This document shows, in pieces, positions 1 through 10,732 of a DNA stretch of 64,000 bases; the stretch's first letter is position 1; each line of letters begins with the position of its first letter. The position numbers and the translations under genes are program-made. Source of the stretch: Sorghum bicolor (taxonomy: Eukaryota > Streptophyta > Magnoliopsida > Poales > Poaceae); assembly GCF_000003195.3 (NCBI RefSeq), contig NC_012873.2, positions 8,331,894 through 8,395,893 on the forward strand. The letters are read 5' to 3'. The notes under the pieces are model-generated. The model did not search any database and was not told the DNA's origin. It was given only the letters and a program-made list of their open reading frames with translations.

Positions 1-1330
1 TAGCTATTCATTTTAGCCGAAGCTCTTCGAGATGGTGTAACGAGTGCGATTCAAACCAAGGTAGTCTTGATTGGATCCGCAGCGAATGTACGGCATCGGC
101 AGCGACGACGACAGCGGTCCGCCTTCACGGCCTCTAATCGATGCTACCGCCGAGACGAGGCAACGCCTGCGGCGGACGAGGTAGAAGCCGGGCCAGAGGA
201 GGCGACGGCGTTGATGGAGGAGGGAGGAACAGAGAGGGGTAAAACAGGAAAGCGACTCATCTCTGCCATGAGGGTCCACTCGTCAGGGACCTGATGTTCT
301 CCTGCTGCGGTACAGTTTGCTTTCTTTCCATCCTCAACTCCGGCGGCGGTTCCTCTTCCTGTTACCCCGCATCCCTAGCCGCGACGACTCCTCGATCGCC
401 GGCGAATATCGTCGTCCCTGACTCTCAACTCTGGTAGCTCCCAGCCTCCCCACGAGTCCGACCATCCCGCGGTTATCAATCTGGCTTGAACTGCACTTCG
501 AAGTCTCGTTGCTTCATTTTTTTTGAGTGTTTATTATGCGTTGTGCCTTCAATTCAAAGAACCATGCTTGGGATAAGGACTCAAATGCGATGGATGGTTC
601 AAGAGTGGATTTTCTATTGTTGTCTCCAGAAGGAAACCCAATGGGATTCAGACCCGAAGCCCCAAAGGTATCAAGAGTTCTTGCTGAAACCCACACCATT
701 TTTTTTTGAAAGATCTGGATAATGCGGGCATGTGTTACTCTCAAGTAGAAGAGCAGGTTGCGGTGCCCAGACGCACAGATAAGACCTGAGTCAGTAAGAA
801 TCTGATCAGGTGGAGCATCCAGCGATGATTCCCAGCAATTTGGCATACCCACGCCATTTGAAGTTCTTGCTGATAGCCTGATACCCATGCCATTTGAAGT
901 TCTTGCTGGTAACCACACCATTTGTGTTTTTCTGTGCCATCTGGCTACACAACCATGATACGATTCAAACTGCCCGTACCTCATTTCCGTGAATTTCACA
1001 GCAATTGCTCTAAATCTGGAGTGCTACGTATTTGTTGCAGGTTGTGGCAAACTGACAGTGACAAACTGACAATTTTCCTTCTCGTCAACTCAAGAGTTGC
1101 TTGCACTCCAAGTAGCAATACCATTTTTTAGAATTTCTGCGGTCTAAAAGTTAGTCAACAACGTGCTAGTGGCTTCTATATCTGACGCAATTTCCCTTTG
1201 TTGACGTACTGCATATTGTCTTGTATGTCAACATGTGTTCTTAATTTTATTCCAAAAACATCACATGTCAACAAAGTTTCGATAAAGGGAAGCTTCTTGG
1301 ATACTGCCCTGGCCTCCTGTTAGGGATATG
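1..1330. other. Region upstream of the cysteine synthase gene, no gene assigned
   Basis: Positions 60-480 are GC-rich and look like an old gene edge or 5' leader, but no long reading frame or known domain is visible. A 161-codon frame on the minus strand (514-999) contains repeated peptide motifs caused by a local DNA repeat and has no recognisable domain. The rest is AT-rich intergenic sequence leading into the promoter at 1331. Confidence 0.4.
845..908. repeat. Short direct repeat, period 36
   Basis: Two copies of a 28-base unit (ATACCCAYGCCATTTGAAGT and onward to CTTGCTG) start at 845 and 881. A weaker related copy with AGTTCTTGCTG lies near 676. No function is apparent. Confidence 0.7.
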
Positions 1331-1338
1331 TATAAATA
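1331..1338 (+). promoter_or_regulatory. TATA box of the cysteine synthase gene
   Basis: TATAAATA lies 97 bases upstream of the start codon at 1435, so transcription would begin near 1362 with a leader of about 70 bases. There is no other ATG between the box and 1435. Basis: seen motif plus position; the transcription start is inferred. Confidence 0.6.
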
Positions 1339-1434
1339 AACAGCAGCATTGGAGCCCCTCCACTCCTACCATTGATTTGTTCAAGAGATTTGAAGCTCCC
1401 AGTTCTTGTTGACGTTGCTGTAATTTGTAAATAC

Positions 1435-4332
1435 ATGGAGGTGCAGGAAGGAAGGAAAGGAATACCGTCGTTGCTCTCCTTGCAAGGGGAGTGCATTGCA
1501 TCGAACATCACACAGGTGGCTGCTGTATTCCCTTTCTTTGTGTAGCAACATTCTTCCTATAGGAATACATCAAAGTGTTGTGAAGTCTGCTAATTTTGCT
1601 GTTGCTGCTTGTTGCAAACCTGCAATTAGTTATGAGTAAATTCTCTGCCTTTCAGCTGATTGGTTGGACGCCGCTGATAGAACTGAAAAATATTGCCAAG
1701 AAGGATGGCATATACGCTCGCCTGATTGGGAAGATTGAGCCGTACCAGCCCCTTTCTTCTGTTAAGGATCGAAGTGCTCTCAGGTGACTGCTCTACTTCT
1801 TGATGTGACATAACATATTTTTCACCAAGCAATTCAGATACAAAATGGTAAAGTTATCTTAGCATTAAAGTGTCAGTTCGCTATAGCACTCTTGTGAACT
1901 GTGATCAAAAGGTTCTAGCATTTGTCTCACTGATACAACATATAGTCTACAACTCTTCATTATGAGCAAGAGTTGTTTAAATATAGTTCAATTAGCAGAA
2001 AACTACTGATCATATGAAATAAGTGGTAATGACACATGACTTAACTCGTACACATGAGGCTTGATTCCTTTCATTTCTTCAAAATAACATACAAGTGTCT
2101 GCGGTACAACTCAAATTGTTACATTGTTTTCCTACAATTTAGGGATTCTAAATTTGCAGATTGATTGAAGATGCGGAGGAGAAACGCCTGATCTCACCTG
2201 GCATAACAACACTAGTGGCACTCACGAGTGGTAATCTTGGTATTGGTCTGGCATTTGTTGCGGCTCAGAAAGGCTACAGATTCGTTGCTGTCATGCCAGC
2301 AAAAATTGCAATAGATAAGCAGATACTGTTGAGATACTTGGGCGTTGAAGTGATATTAGTTGGTAAGAAGCTACACACCATCATGTCCAGTCGTCCATTA
2401 TACCAGTTGAGTAAGTCTCTCTGATGGGAACCTACTTGTCTCTTGCAGATGCTACAATTAATGGATTCAAGGGGCTACTTGATAGAGTTGAACAGCTTAA
2501 GAACGAAATGGAAAATGTTTATGTTATAGACCAGTTCACTAACCCTGCAAATCCTGATGCACACTTCAGATGGACTGGTAACGTGATTTCTTCAATGTAA
2601 ATTGGATGTGGTAGTAGTATTGTTTGAACTTTGTGTTACGTACTTAGATGTTTGATTCTTCCTGGAGCTCTTACAGTATTTTGTCCCACAGTCAATTGCA
2701 TCCTAGAGTTGCACCACGAAAACAAGAACTAAGCACTTACAGTATTTTGTCCCATAGTCAGTTGCATCTTTTGCTCCATGCAAACATTAACTAAGCGATA
2801 CAAACTTCCGGAATAAAGTATTCTGCACAACTGACTCTTTCATGGAGTCAAAGCCGTGCTGACTTTTACATGAGTACAGAATACACATTTCCCTGAAAGT
2901 GTCTACAAAGGACTATGCTTTCTTGATAATAGAAGACTTGGCTCCCAGCCTTTGGCTAATAAGAAGTGCACAGCCTAAAAAATAAAAGAGATCATGTAAA
3001 GCCATGCATGTGCCTAGAAAAAATAGTCCATGGCCTCGTGAAGCCTCAACAACTAAATCTTGTAAAGTTTAGGTTTCAAAGGAGCCACCCATGTACAGAG
3101 CTAATGGATGACCGCAACAATAACCAACAAAGAAAAAGTTTCAAAAACCAAAAAGGTTTTTCATATAGTTGCGGCACCTTGCAACACTAGTAGTTTCACA
3201 TCTTTAGCTAAACCTGTTAACCAGCTACCGGACATATGTAATATACTAGAAGGTTTTGTTAGTCCCAAAGCCATTTGACTATCCTACAAATCAGTCAGGC
3301 AACTCGACATTCAAAGAACAAGTGTCTAATTGTCTCATTTTTTGTGACAAAAGTAGCATATCCTGCTTCCTTGACCGTTGTGCTTGTCTTTTGTCAAAAT
3401 AACTCTCTTCGTTGGTCCCACATTAAAACCTTAAATTTTAGTGGTGCTAGAGATGCTAAAGGAAGTCCTTTTCGAATCCTTTTGTTTATCCATTGCTAAT
3501 CCTACATCATAATCCACAAAGCACCAGCGACTAGGAATGAAGTGTCAGTAAATTATTACTCTATTCCTGAGACTTCTTTTCTATCCTAAAATTTGTTTAT
3601 AGGACCTGAGATATGGAACGACACAAAAGGCAAAGTGGACATATTTGTTGCTGCAACAGGTTCAGGAGGCACATTGACAGGCACTGGGAGGTATCTGAAG
3701 ATGACGAATCCATCCGTGAAGCTAATATGCGTTGAACCAGCTGAAAGTGCAGTAATTTCAGGTAAGGCATGTGACCTCTATATGTTTTCGAAAAATAACA
3801 TGTGACCACTATATATGTATGCCAATATTCCACCAATATATGTTCTTCATAGTTTTCCTTGCTTAGTGCGCATGATCTTTATGTTTGTGTATTATTTGAC
3901 CCGCAGGTGGTGAGCCAGCATATCATCAAATACAGGGGATAGGGCCTGGTTTTGTCCCAGAAATACTAGACACATCACAAATAGATGAAATCATAACAGT
4001 AACTTCCCAAGAAGCCATGGACATGGCAAGAAGGTTGGCAAGGGAAGAAGGATTGCTCGTTGGCATATCTTCAGGGGCAAATGCAGCTGCTTGCTTAAAG
4101 GCACGCTCTTTAGTATTTGTTGCTCTTACCTTTTGTGCAAATTCTACAGTCATCTATTCCTTATTGTTCCGTGGTCATATGATTGTGTACTACCTTGCAG
4201 GTTGCGGCACGAGAGGAGAGCAAGGGAAAGTTGATTGTGACGATGTTTTCCAGTGGTGGGGAGAGGTACTTGAACTCAGAACTCTTTGCTCAGGTGAAGG
4301 AGGAATGCGTCAACATCAACATGGCCTTCTAA
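1435..4332 (+). CDS. Cysteine synthase (O-acetylserine (thiol) lyase family), seven exons
   Basis: Exons 1435-1515, 1656-1783, 2160-2362, 2449-2577, 3603-3761, 3907-4100 and 4201-4332 join in phase to 1026 bases, 341 residues, close to the usual 320-340. The family is PLP-dependent and makes cysteine from O-acetylserine and sulfide. Visible landmarks are SSVKDR (61-66) with the PLP lysine K64, the substrate loop TSGNLG (92-97), the phosphate loop GSGGT (200-204) and GISSGAN (286-292). The loop is normally TSGNTG, so T96 is leucine here, which may mean altered activity. No plastid or mitochondrial transit peptide is evident, which suggests a cytosolic enzyme. All introns are GT-AG except the sixth (4101-4200), which starts with GC. 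The start ATG at 1435 follows a TATA box and opens exon 1, which ends SNITQ. A related enzyme such as beta-cyanoalanine synthase cannot be excluded. Confidence 0.9.
2671..2770. repeat. Tandem pair inside intron 4 of the cysteine synthase gene
   Basis: TTACAGTATTTTGTCCCA is followed by a nearly identical 32-base stretch at 2671 and again at 2739, a period of 68. It sits in the 1025-base fourth intron (2578-3602), the longest in the gene. I see no complete transposon in the rest of the intron. Confidence 0.6.
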
Positions 4333-4706
4333 ATTAAATGTTCAGTTTCAGGCAATGCTGGCCTACGGTCTACCTTCCAGGATTTCATTTCATTGTAGTT
4401 GTAAGGAGTGCCTATGTATGTTATGTAAAACCAGGCAATGTATCTTTTCCCTTTTATCAAGAAAGCAAATGTTGTGATTAGTTCCATTGCAGAAGCATGG
4501 ACTCTGGCTGGTCCATTTACCATACGGCGTCCCAGCAGCCCCATCGAGGGCCCAACATCGACGTCGATGGTTTCCAGAATGTCGTGAGTCAATAATGAAA
4601 GGAATATGGACATAAGGCCAATATGTTTGTACCTAATATCCGTCAGTATCCAATCCGTATTCGAACCCAGTTGTCATTGTCGGCAGAGCAACATATGGTA
4701 TTAAGT

Positions 4707-5846
4707 GGATTAAGTCCATTTTTAGTCCCTCAACTATTGGTCGAGTTTAATTTTAGCCCCCAAATCCGAAACCGTCTAAATTACACCCCAAAGTTCCTAA
4801 ACCATGCAATTGTAGCACCTGGGCTGGTTTAGAGTGGTTTTTGGATGACGTGGAAGTGGTTTGACTGCCTACATGGCATATACGACCACGTTGGCCTGAA
4901 TCGGTCGAACAGGAAAATGGCCGGCCCAGCCCGTCTAATTTTTTTCTCGCTAGAACGCTGGAGCAATGTTGTAGCAATGGAACTGAGAGGGTCTCATACA
5001 TAGACCGTGACGAGATTTCCTTGCCTGAAGTAATGGGACACCTTAATGACCATTTCAGTCCAAGTTATCCTGTTCTTTTGCACTGGTTGTTCCCTACGAA
5101 GGATTTACGCACTGGGCTCAGAGCCTTGGAGAACTTGATGGCATCCAATTCAATTGCTACTGATCTCAATGATGATGGGGATTGCACTGATGTGGACACT
5201 GATGAAGATGGCGATTCTTATGATGAAACATCTGAGGGGGAGTTGGTTAGGAAGAATAGGGAATTCCCCAAGTATGATGGCAATGCTGCAGTTCCTACTA
5301 CTTCAACCAAGCAGCTGCAAGGCCAAACCTCTGACGTCTGAGATTTATTTGATGAATTTGTGTTAAACTCATGTGCGAGATGAATTCTGAGAACTCATGT
5401 GTCGTAGTCATTTGGTTTGTTGCATTTTCTATTAAAAACTCATGTGTTTCACGAAATCTGGAAACTTATTTGTGTTGAACTCATTCTGTGAAGTCATTTG
5501 TCTCTGTGTAGTTATTTCTGTTGAACTGAATTATGTTAAAAACTCATGTGAACTCAATTCTGTAACATGAAGCCAACAAAGTTGGCTCGCTGAGCATGGT
5601 AACATGAACAGGCTGGGCTGGCCCATTCTAGTGACAAAAAAAAAACACTCAGATTGTCCAACGTGGTGGGCAATGCCATATAGGCAGTCAAAACCACCAC
5701 CACGTCATCACAAAACAGCCTTAAACCAGCCCAGGTGCTACAATTGCATGGTTTAGGAACTTTGGGGTGTAATTTAGACGGTTTCGGAGTTGGGGGCTAA
5801 AATTAAACTCGGCCAATAGTTGAGGAGCCAAATATGGACTTAATCC
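4707..5846. mobile_element. Mutator-like element with about 190-base terminal inverted repeats
   Basis: The left arm (4707 to about 4900) begins GGATTAAGTCCAT and is repeated in inverse orientation at about 5655-5846, ending ATGGACTTAATCC, with long blocks of near identity. The flanking 9-mers GTATTAAGT (4698) and TAATTAAGT (5847) agree at 7 of 9 positions, fitting the 9-base target duplication of Mutator elements. Long TIRs, TSD length and a MURA-like relic inside support the class. The element is 1140 bases, far too short to be autonomous. Confidence 0.75.
4931..5341 (+). pseudogene. MURA-like transposase N-terminal relic
   Basis: An open frame runs from about 4931 to the TGA at 5339-5341. 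No ATG marks its beginning; the first in-frame ATG is at 5033. The protein includes YIDRDEISLPEV, HWLFPTKDLRTGLRAL and then an acidic stretch (DGDCTDVDTDEDGD). The pattern of aspartates followed by HW..P...L..GLR.L resembles the region ahead of the catalytic domain in plant MuDR transposases. The DDE catalytic domain and zinc finger are absent, so this is an internally deleted derivative carrying only the start of the gene. Assignment to MURA is from memory of the family pattern. A captured host exon is the alternative. Confidence 0.4.
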
Positions 5847-6020
5847 TAATTAAGTGCCAATGTGAATCAGCTTTTTCCAAAAATGTGAAGCAACAGTACA
5901 CACTTATGATGGTTGATGATTGGTCACCTACCTAAGACATGATCTGGAAGATATAACCCCAAAGTCCTACTATTTCTCAACCATTGTCTGTTTTAGTGTC
6001 ATGATACATTTTGATTTCAG

Positions 6021-6443
6021 GGCCATATAATGCACTTCCCCCAGTTGGAACTATCATATACGTGCCACGATCTGCACAGGATCATAACACTGAGGCAAGC
6101 CTTCAGGGGTCTGTCAACATTGACGAACGGTTGGTAAGAGATACTATCACAGTGATCATGTCCTGCTGCATCGCGTGTTGTATTGAGACCTGAAGATGAA
6201 TTGAATGCATCAATTAACTAGAGGATTCACATCATTTTCAAATTTTGCATGCATTGAAACAGTTATTTATGCCTAGAAAATTCTGTTTGATATTACAGGT
6301 TTTGCACCGGAGGCTCTTACGAATTGCAGTGACATATCATATGCCAACTAATATGTGTCATTTCTATGCAGGACTCGTTGGACAAAATGGTCATAAACAT
6401 TGAAGGGCAACATATATATATATTCCATAGTATCTACGATCCA
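6021..6443 (+). pseudogene. Spliced gene fragments of unknown identity
   Basis: A coding-like block at 6021-6133 is preceded by TTTCAG and followed by GTAAGA (peptide starts GPYNALPPVGTIIYVP). A second begins near 6299 after ATTACAG, and a third ends at 6443 before GTAAAAG. The blocks look like consecutive exons but give no continuous recognisable protein, and no start or stop context is present. They lie upstream of a Helitron 3' end, so capture by that element is possible. I do not recognise the gene. Confidence 0.3.
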
Positions 6444-6674
6444 GGTAAAAGGTTCATGTTCGTGCTTCCTGTACACTCCGCTAAAAAAACTATGTACAAA
6501 AGATCAGTATCTCTACTTTTGGTGTGCAGCATGAAGCTTCTATCTCAAATTTATTGAAAATGGATTTGTACCACCATAACATGTGCTCTTAAACGACCAA
6601 TTTTGCTCTGTTTTTAGTTACTTCCGCTTGCTAAACATTCAATCAGTACATACCTCATCAATTATATTATACAA

Positions 6675-6831
6675 ATTCAATTTCCAAAGACCACTGTCAA
6701 TGATCTGATGAAATCTTATCCTGTTCAGCTTAATTACTTCTATAGTAAAATTCAATTTCCAAAGCCTTAGGCCACTGTTAATGATCTGTTGAAATCTTCT
6801 CCTGTTCAGCTTAATTACTTCCATAGTAAAT
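6675..6831. repeat. Tandem duplication, period about 76
   Basis: The unit beginning AATTCAATTTCCAAAG occurs at 6675 and again at about 6751, each ending in GTTCAGCTTAATTACTTC. The copies differ by a few bases and a small insertion (CCTTAGG) in the second. Confidence 0.7.
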
Positions 6832-7107
6832 ATATAATCTTTATTTAAGGTAGTACCTCACTTGAAGGTGCAATTTAGTGTTAAACCATGAAGCATTGTT
6901 GGCTATGCACCAAGCTAACACTATCTACTTTTGACACATTTACAGGTGACCTTCCAAGAATATATTGATGTTCTGCACACTTACATCCTCTTTTTGGACA
7001 TAATAGTCATGTAACTTTAAGTTTTTATGATCCTCGAATCTTGATCAATAATAGGATACAAAGGCACGCATGTAATGATGTACAATTACCACCCATTGCT
7101 ATTCTGA
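6832..7107. other. AT-rich sequence, no gene seen
   Basis: Intergenic sequence leading to the Helitron-type terminus. I see no reading frame, RNA gene or TIR here. Confidence 0.4.
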
Positions 7108-7135
7108 CCCGTGCAACGCGCGGGGGGCTGACTAG
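7108..7135 (+). mobile_element. Helitron 3' terminus
   Basis: CCCGTGC and GCGCGGG (7108-7114, 7118-7124) form a 7-base-pair hairpin with a 3-base loop. Seven bases further on, CTAG (7132-7135) is followed by T. A short GC hairpin just upstream of CTRR with insertion before T is the diagnostic 3' end of plant Helitrons. The 5' TC end was not located, so the body is undefined; it may include the gene scraps at 6021-6443. Confidence 0.6.
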
Positions 7136-7186
7136 TTTCCTATATACCTGCCTCTGGTCTCTTCCAATCCCCTTTCTTCTCTTCTA

Positions 7187-7457
7187 CTCCCTCCGCCACA
7201 AATTATAAGTTATTCTAACTTTCGTAAAGAGTAAAATCATCTCAAATTTGACTAAACTTATATAATAAAATAATAACATTCATGATACTAAATAAGTAGC
7301 AATAGATTCTTTATTAGTTATATTTTTATATTATATCTATTTAATATTATAAATATTTATATGAATTTTATATTTCTTTTTATAATTTTAGTTAAATTTA
7401 AAATACTTTGACTTAAAAAAGTTAAAATAACTTATAATTTAGAACGGACGGAGCAGC
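7187..7457. mobile_element. Stowaway MITE (Tc1/mariner type)
   Basis: It begins CTCCCTCCGCCACAAATTAT and ends ATAATTTAGAACGGACGGAG, flanked by TA on both sides. The interior is AT-rich and noncoding, as in this family. The last bases (CAGC) have diverged from the consensus. A second, better preserved member is at 42589-42848. Confidence 0.85.
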
Positions 7458-7636
7458 TAACATATGGTATCAAAGACTAGATCACATATTCCATCGATTG
7501 ATCTGGTTCTCAGATCGGGTTGGTAGAGTTTTGATCGAATCAGTGATCCGTTTTTTTGGGTGATTCTCCGATCCTAATTCACGTTCGACGACTTCATCAC
7601 TAGGACACGACGTGTGTCCTCCTGTGAGTTGGCCAC

Positions 7637-7888
7637 GTGTCACCACCTAGCGCTGCCATGTTCACACTAATAACGAACATCGGCTTCGTGCAGATTATAT
7701 CCATCTCCGAACACACGAAGGAGCCTCTTGGGGAACTCCTTCACGGTCGCAGCCACGGTGAGGAGGAAGAGCGGCAATGCAGCCCCCTGCGTGCGGTCAT
7801 CGTGTTCTCTGGCTTGCGCGCTCACCGCTGCGCCGCCTCCGCGCAGGCCACTGCTGCCTCCGCCTCGCACACTTGCCATGGCAGGTGA
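7637..7888. other. GC-rich gene-like fragment, strand uncertain
   Basis: Frames are open on both strands. The minus-strand frame (7667-7879) has an ATG and the hydrophobic stretch LPLFLLTVAATV, but no domain I recognise. The surrounding sequence is AT-rich, so this block is probably a remnant of an exon. No function is proposed. Confidence 0.2.
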
Positions 7889-7919
7889 GCTCTTCTCTGA
7901 CGCGTTGGGATTGTTCTGA

Positions 7920-8350
7920 CGGACGAGTTAGGGATTTAATTAACGCCTATGCGTCTTTCTACACGCATATATGTCTCACACACTACGGCTGGGTATTCTA
8001 CGTATAAAAATTTTTCAATGCATATGTGCAATAGTAATAGGAGACAAAATCAATACAAAATTGATTCTAATGCACAGCTCAACTTAGTACATATAATTTT
8101 CTTAAAATATATGCTAGGTAAAATATCTATTTATCCTGGTAACAAGGCATCAGGCAAAGTGAGCTTAGTGTCGCCCCTAGTAATAATCAAAGTATATATA
8201 AATTCTTTATCTATATTATAAGAACACAATGCAACATTTCTTTAAAAAAATCATAACACAACAAAAAAAAAAGAAGAAAATGAAACCTTCAATTCTTACT
8301 TTAAAAAATAAAAAATAGATATGAGATCTTTGTGTTCATCTTGTTGTTGC
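7920..8350. other. AT-rich intergenic sequence
   Basis: No gene, RNA or clear transposon end is visible. A run of mixed A tracts lies at 8240-8320. Confidence 0.35.
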
Positions 8351-8356
8351 TTCAAG

Positions 8357-8416
8357 CCGTATATGAGAAAGACCATATATGAGAAAGGCGTTGAGGGGGA
8401 GCCGTATATGAGAAAG
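8357..8416. repeat. Three copies of CCGTATATGAGAAAG
   Basis: CCRTATATGAGAAAG occurs at 8357, 8373 and 8402. The spacing is irregular, so it is a small cluster rather than a strict array. A short run of CGC triplets follows near 8437-8450. Confidence 0.6.
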
Positions 8417-8522
8417 CCTACAAAGACCACTCACCGCCGCCGCCGCCGCTAGAGGAATGCTGTCGATGGGTTCCTTTCTATGAGTTCATGGGCTGCCGCT
8501 ACTAGTTGTTCTACTAGATTTA

Positions 8523-8806
8523 GAGCAACTTCAAGAGTTTAACTATTCTTGTTGTTTATGCTATTTCAGAATTTGTATAGCAAAAAGTAGACTCCAACTA
8601 ATATACTATCTAATTTTGTAATAGGAAGTTGGCTTTCTCTTAATTTTTGGTGGCTATATATAGCTTATTACAGACGTCAACTGTAAGACTTTGTAAAATA
8701 ACAAGATTGTTGTAGATCTTTTCTTTTTTTAGAAATTTTCTATTCGACAAAATAGCTAAATAATAGAATTTGACAATTAATTTTAGCCAAACTATTGGAG
8801 TTGCTC
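8523..8806. mobile_element. Tourist-like MITE
   Basis: It begins GAGCAACTTCAAGAGTTT and ends AAACTATTGGAGTTGCTC, a terminal inverted repeat of about 18 bases with some mismatches. TTA flanks it on both sides (8520-8522 and 8807-8809), the trinucleotide duplication of PIF/Harbinger MITEs. The interior is AT-rich and noncoding. Confidence 0.75.
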
Positions 8807-9341
8807 TTATGGGCTACATATTTGCAACATTCAACAAACTAATATATATATGCTGATTATACATATGTGTATATATACATATATATTTGTGTTTGTCACA
8901 AAAATCATGGGTATTCCATGAAATACAGGGGCATACCTCTGGCGCCGCCCATGCAGGGGCGGCTAAGGCGGCTGGCCCAGCCGCCCTTATACAAACGCTC
9001 TTACAGTGGAATTCACTGTAAGGGCAGTTCAACACTCTTACGTAGTGACATAGGCCCATGTACTCGGCAGACGTAGAAAATAATATGGATGAGTGAGAAA
9101 TGAAATTATAATAACAGTTCTCCGAATATGTGAACTGTAATAGCGTAACATGTAAAATCTTAATGGTATAGATAAAGAAACCAATTTTTTATTTTTTTTG
9201 AGCAAAAGAAACCCATTTTTTCTGTGTCTCCTCCATTTTGTTGTGAACGCTCGTGCATCCACGTACTAAAGAATCACCCAATTGGGGAGGGCGGCATCGG
9301 TTGAGGCCATGGATCTATGGGATCTGTGGAGTTGGAGGTGG

Positions 9342-10714
9342 TGTTAGATAATTAGGTATTTTCAATAGCAATTTATCCAAAAATAGTAATAATTAAAATA
9401 TTGGTGATATCATATATGTACTTGTGTAAACTAAACATGAACGCCATGTAAATGATACTAACCAACAAGATATTGACACATGACCTTACCGGATGATGAA
9501 GAACAGAGACATACCTAGCTAGGGGTAAAGTTGGATAGTCGTCCCGCTAGTTGCAGTGCAGAGAGGGAAGCAGTGCCGATCAGCACCGTGTCGTCATGCT
9601 GAGAAGAAGAGGATGAAGTGAGCAGTCATGCCACAACGACACTACCAAAAAAACATGATTGCTGCACTTCAAAAGTATAGGTGAACTCAAAGACGACAGC
9701 CGTTCTAAAGGCTCTACTCTCTCAATTCCTGTGCGTGCAGGGAATCAGGATGGGGAGAACCAGAGATTATGTAATTGTCCTCAGGGTGAAGATTGACGAA
9801 GGACCATAGGATATATGGACTCAAAGACGGCAAGCGTTCTAGAGGCTACTCTCCTAATTCCTATGCGTGCAGGAAATTGGGACGGGGAGAACCAACAAAC
9901 ATCAGAACATGTGATTGTTCTAGGGGCAAAGACTGATGAAGGACCACAGGATATATGGATGCGGTAAGGAAGCGAAGAGGCTGTGGAGGAGATCAAGAGA
10001 CAGAGATATAGAGGAACGGTAATTGGTGAAACTGGTAATTGACAAAACTCCCACAATAAAGCCGCCTCCAACATAAGAACCAACAAACAACAGATTATGT
10101 GATTGTTCTCCAGGGCGAAGACTGATGAAGGACCATGGGATATATGGACTCAAAGACGCAGGCGTTCTAGAGGCTCTACTCTGATGAAGGACCATGGGAT
10201 ATATGGACTCAAAGACGCAGACATTCTAGAGGCTCTACTCTCCTAATTCTAATTCTTGTGTGTGCAGGGATTCGGGACGCGGAGAACCGGCAAACAACAT
10301 AATATGTGATTGTTCTCGGGGGCGAAGACTGACAAAGGACCACGGGATATATGAATACAGGAGATCAAGAGACGGAGACACAGAGGGACGGTAATTGGGA
10401 AACTCTCGCAATGAAGCCACCTCCAGCATAAAAGAGAGTAACTCACGTGATTATGTGGTGGCACAACCACTCCCGTCCCGTTCGTCCGCCTACCATGCCA
10501 TGGCCCAACGGTGGCGGCGTGTGCGCTTGTGGCACATCTATGTTATTTTCTTAGCTTCTCAATATAGATGGACAATTTCTAACCATATAAGCCAAGTCAA
10601 CGGTCAGTCAAAATCCCGTACGTTATTAAACCATATATCATGCATTGTTACATGCCATAGAGTTTATTTGATTTGTTAAATATTATTATGGCCAAGCCCA
10701 TTATATATTCAACA
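9342..10714. mobile_element. Solo-LTR-like element with TG...CA ends and TSD GGTGG
   Basis: The element starts TGTTAGATAATTAGG and ends TATATTCAACA, flanked by GGTGG at 9337-9341 and 10715-10719. A five-base target duplication with TGTTR...AACA ends is the signature of an LTR retrotransposon, and with no coding interior a solo LTR fits best. The related locus at 12960-13040 carries the uninterrupted site (GGTGG at 12996-13000), which confirms both boundaries. It interrupts RIP-like copy A. Its interior holds the tandem repeats at 9686-10340. Confidence 0.8.
9686..10340. repeat. Imperfect tandem repeats, unit about 130-140 bases
   Basis: Copies contain ACTCAAAGACG, GCGTTCTAGAGGCTCTACTC, CGTGCAGG, GGGGAGAACC, TGTGATTGTTCT, GAAGACTGATGAAGGACCA and GGATATATGG in order. 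Full or partial units begin near 9686, 9818, 10080 and 10200, with an additional short copy around 10185. The array lies wholly inside the TG...CA element. Confidence 0.75.
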
Positions 10715-10732
10715 GGTGGCAGGTGGATTGGT

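Noticed and set aside
5966..5980. TCCTACTATTTCTC as the Helitron 5' end
   Set aside because: It resembles the TCTCTACTA consensus only partly and is preceded by G, not A; the 5' end is left undefined.
9641..9660. CACTACCAAAAAAACATG as a CACTA left end
   Set aside because: It lies inside the well-defined TG...CA element at 9342-10714, and no matching right end or 3-base duplication was found.
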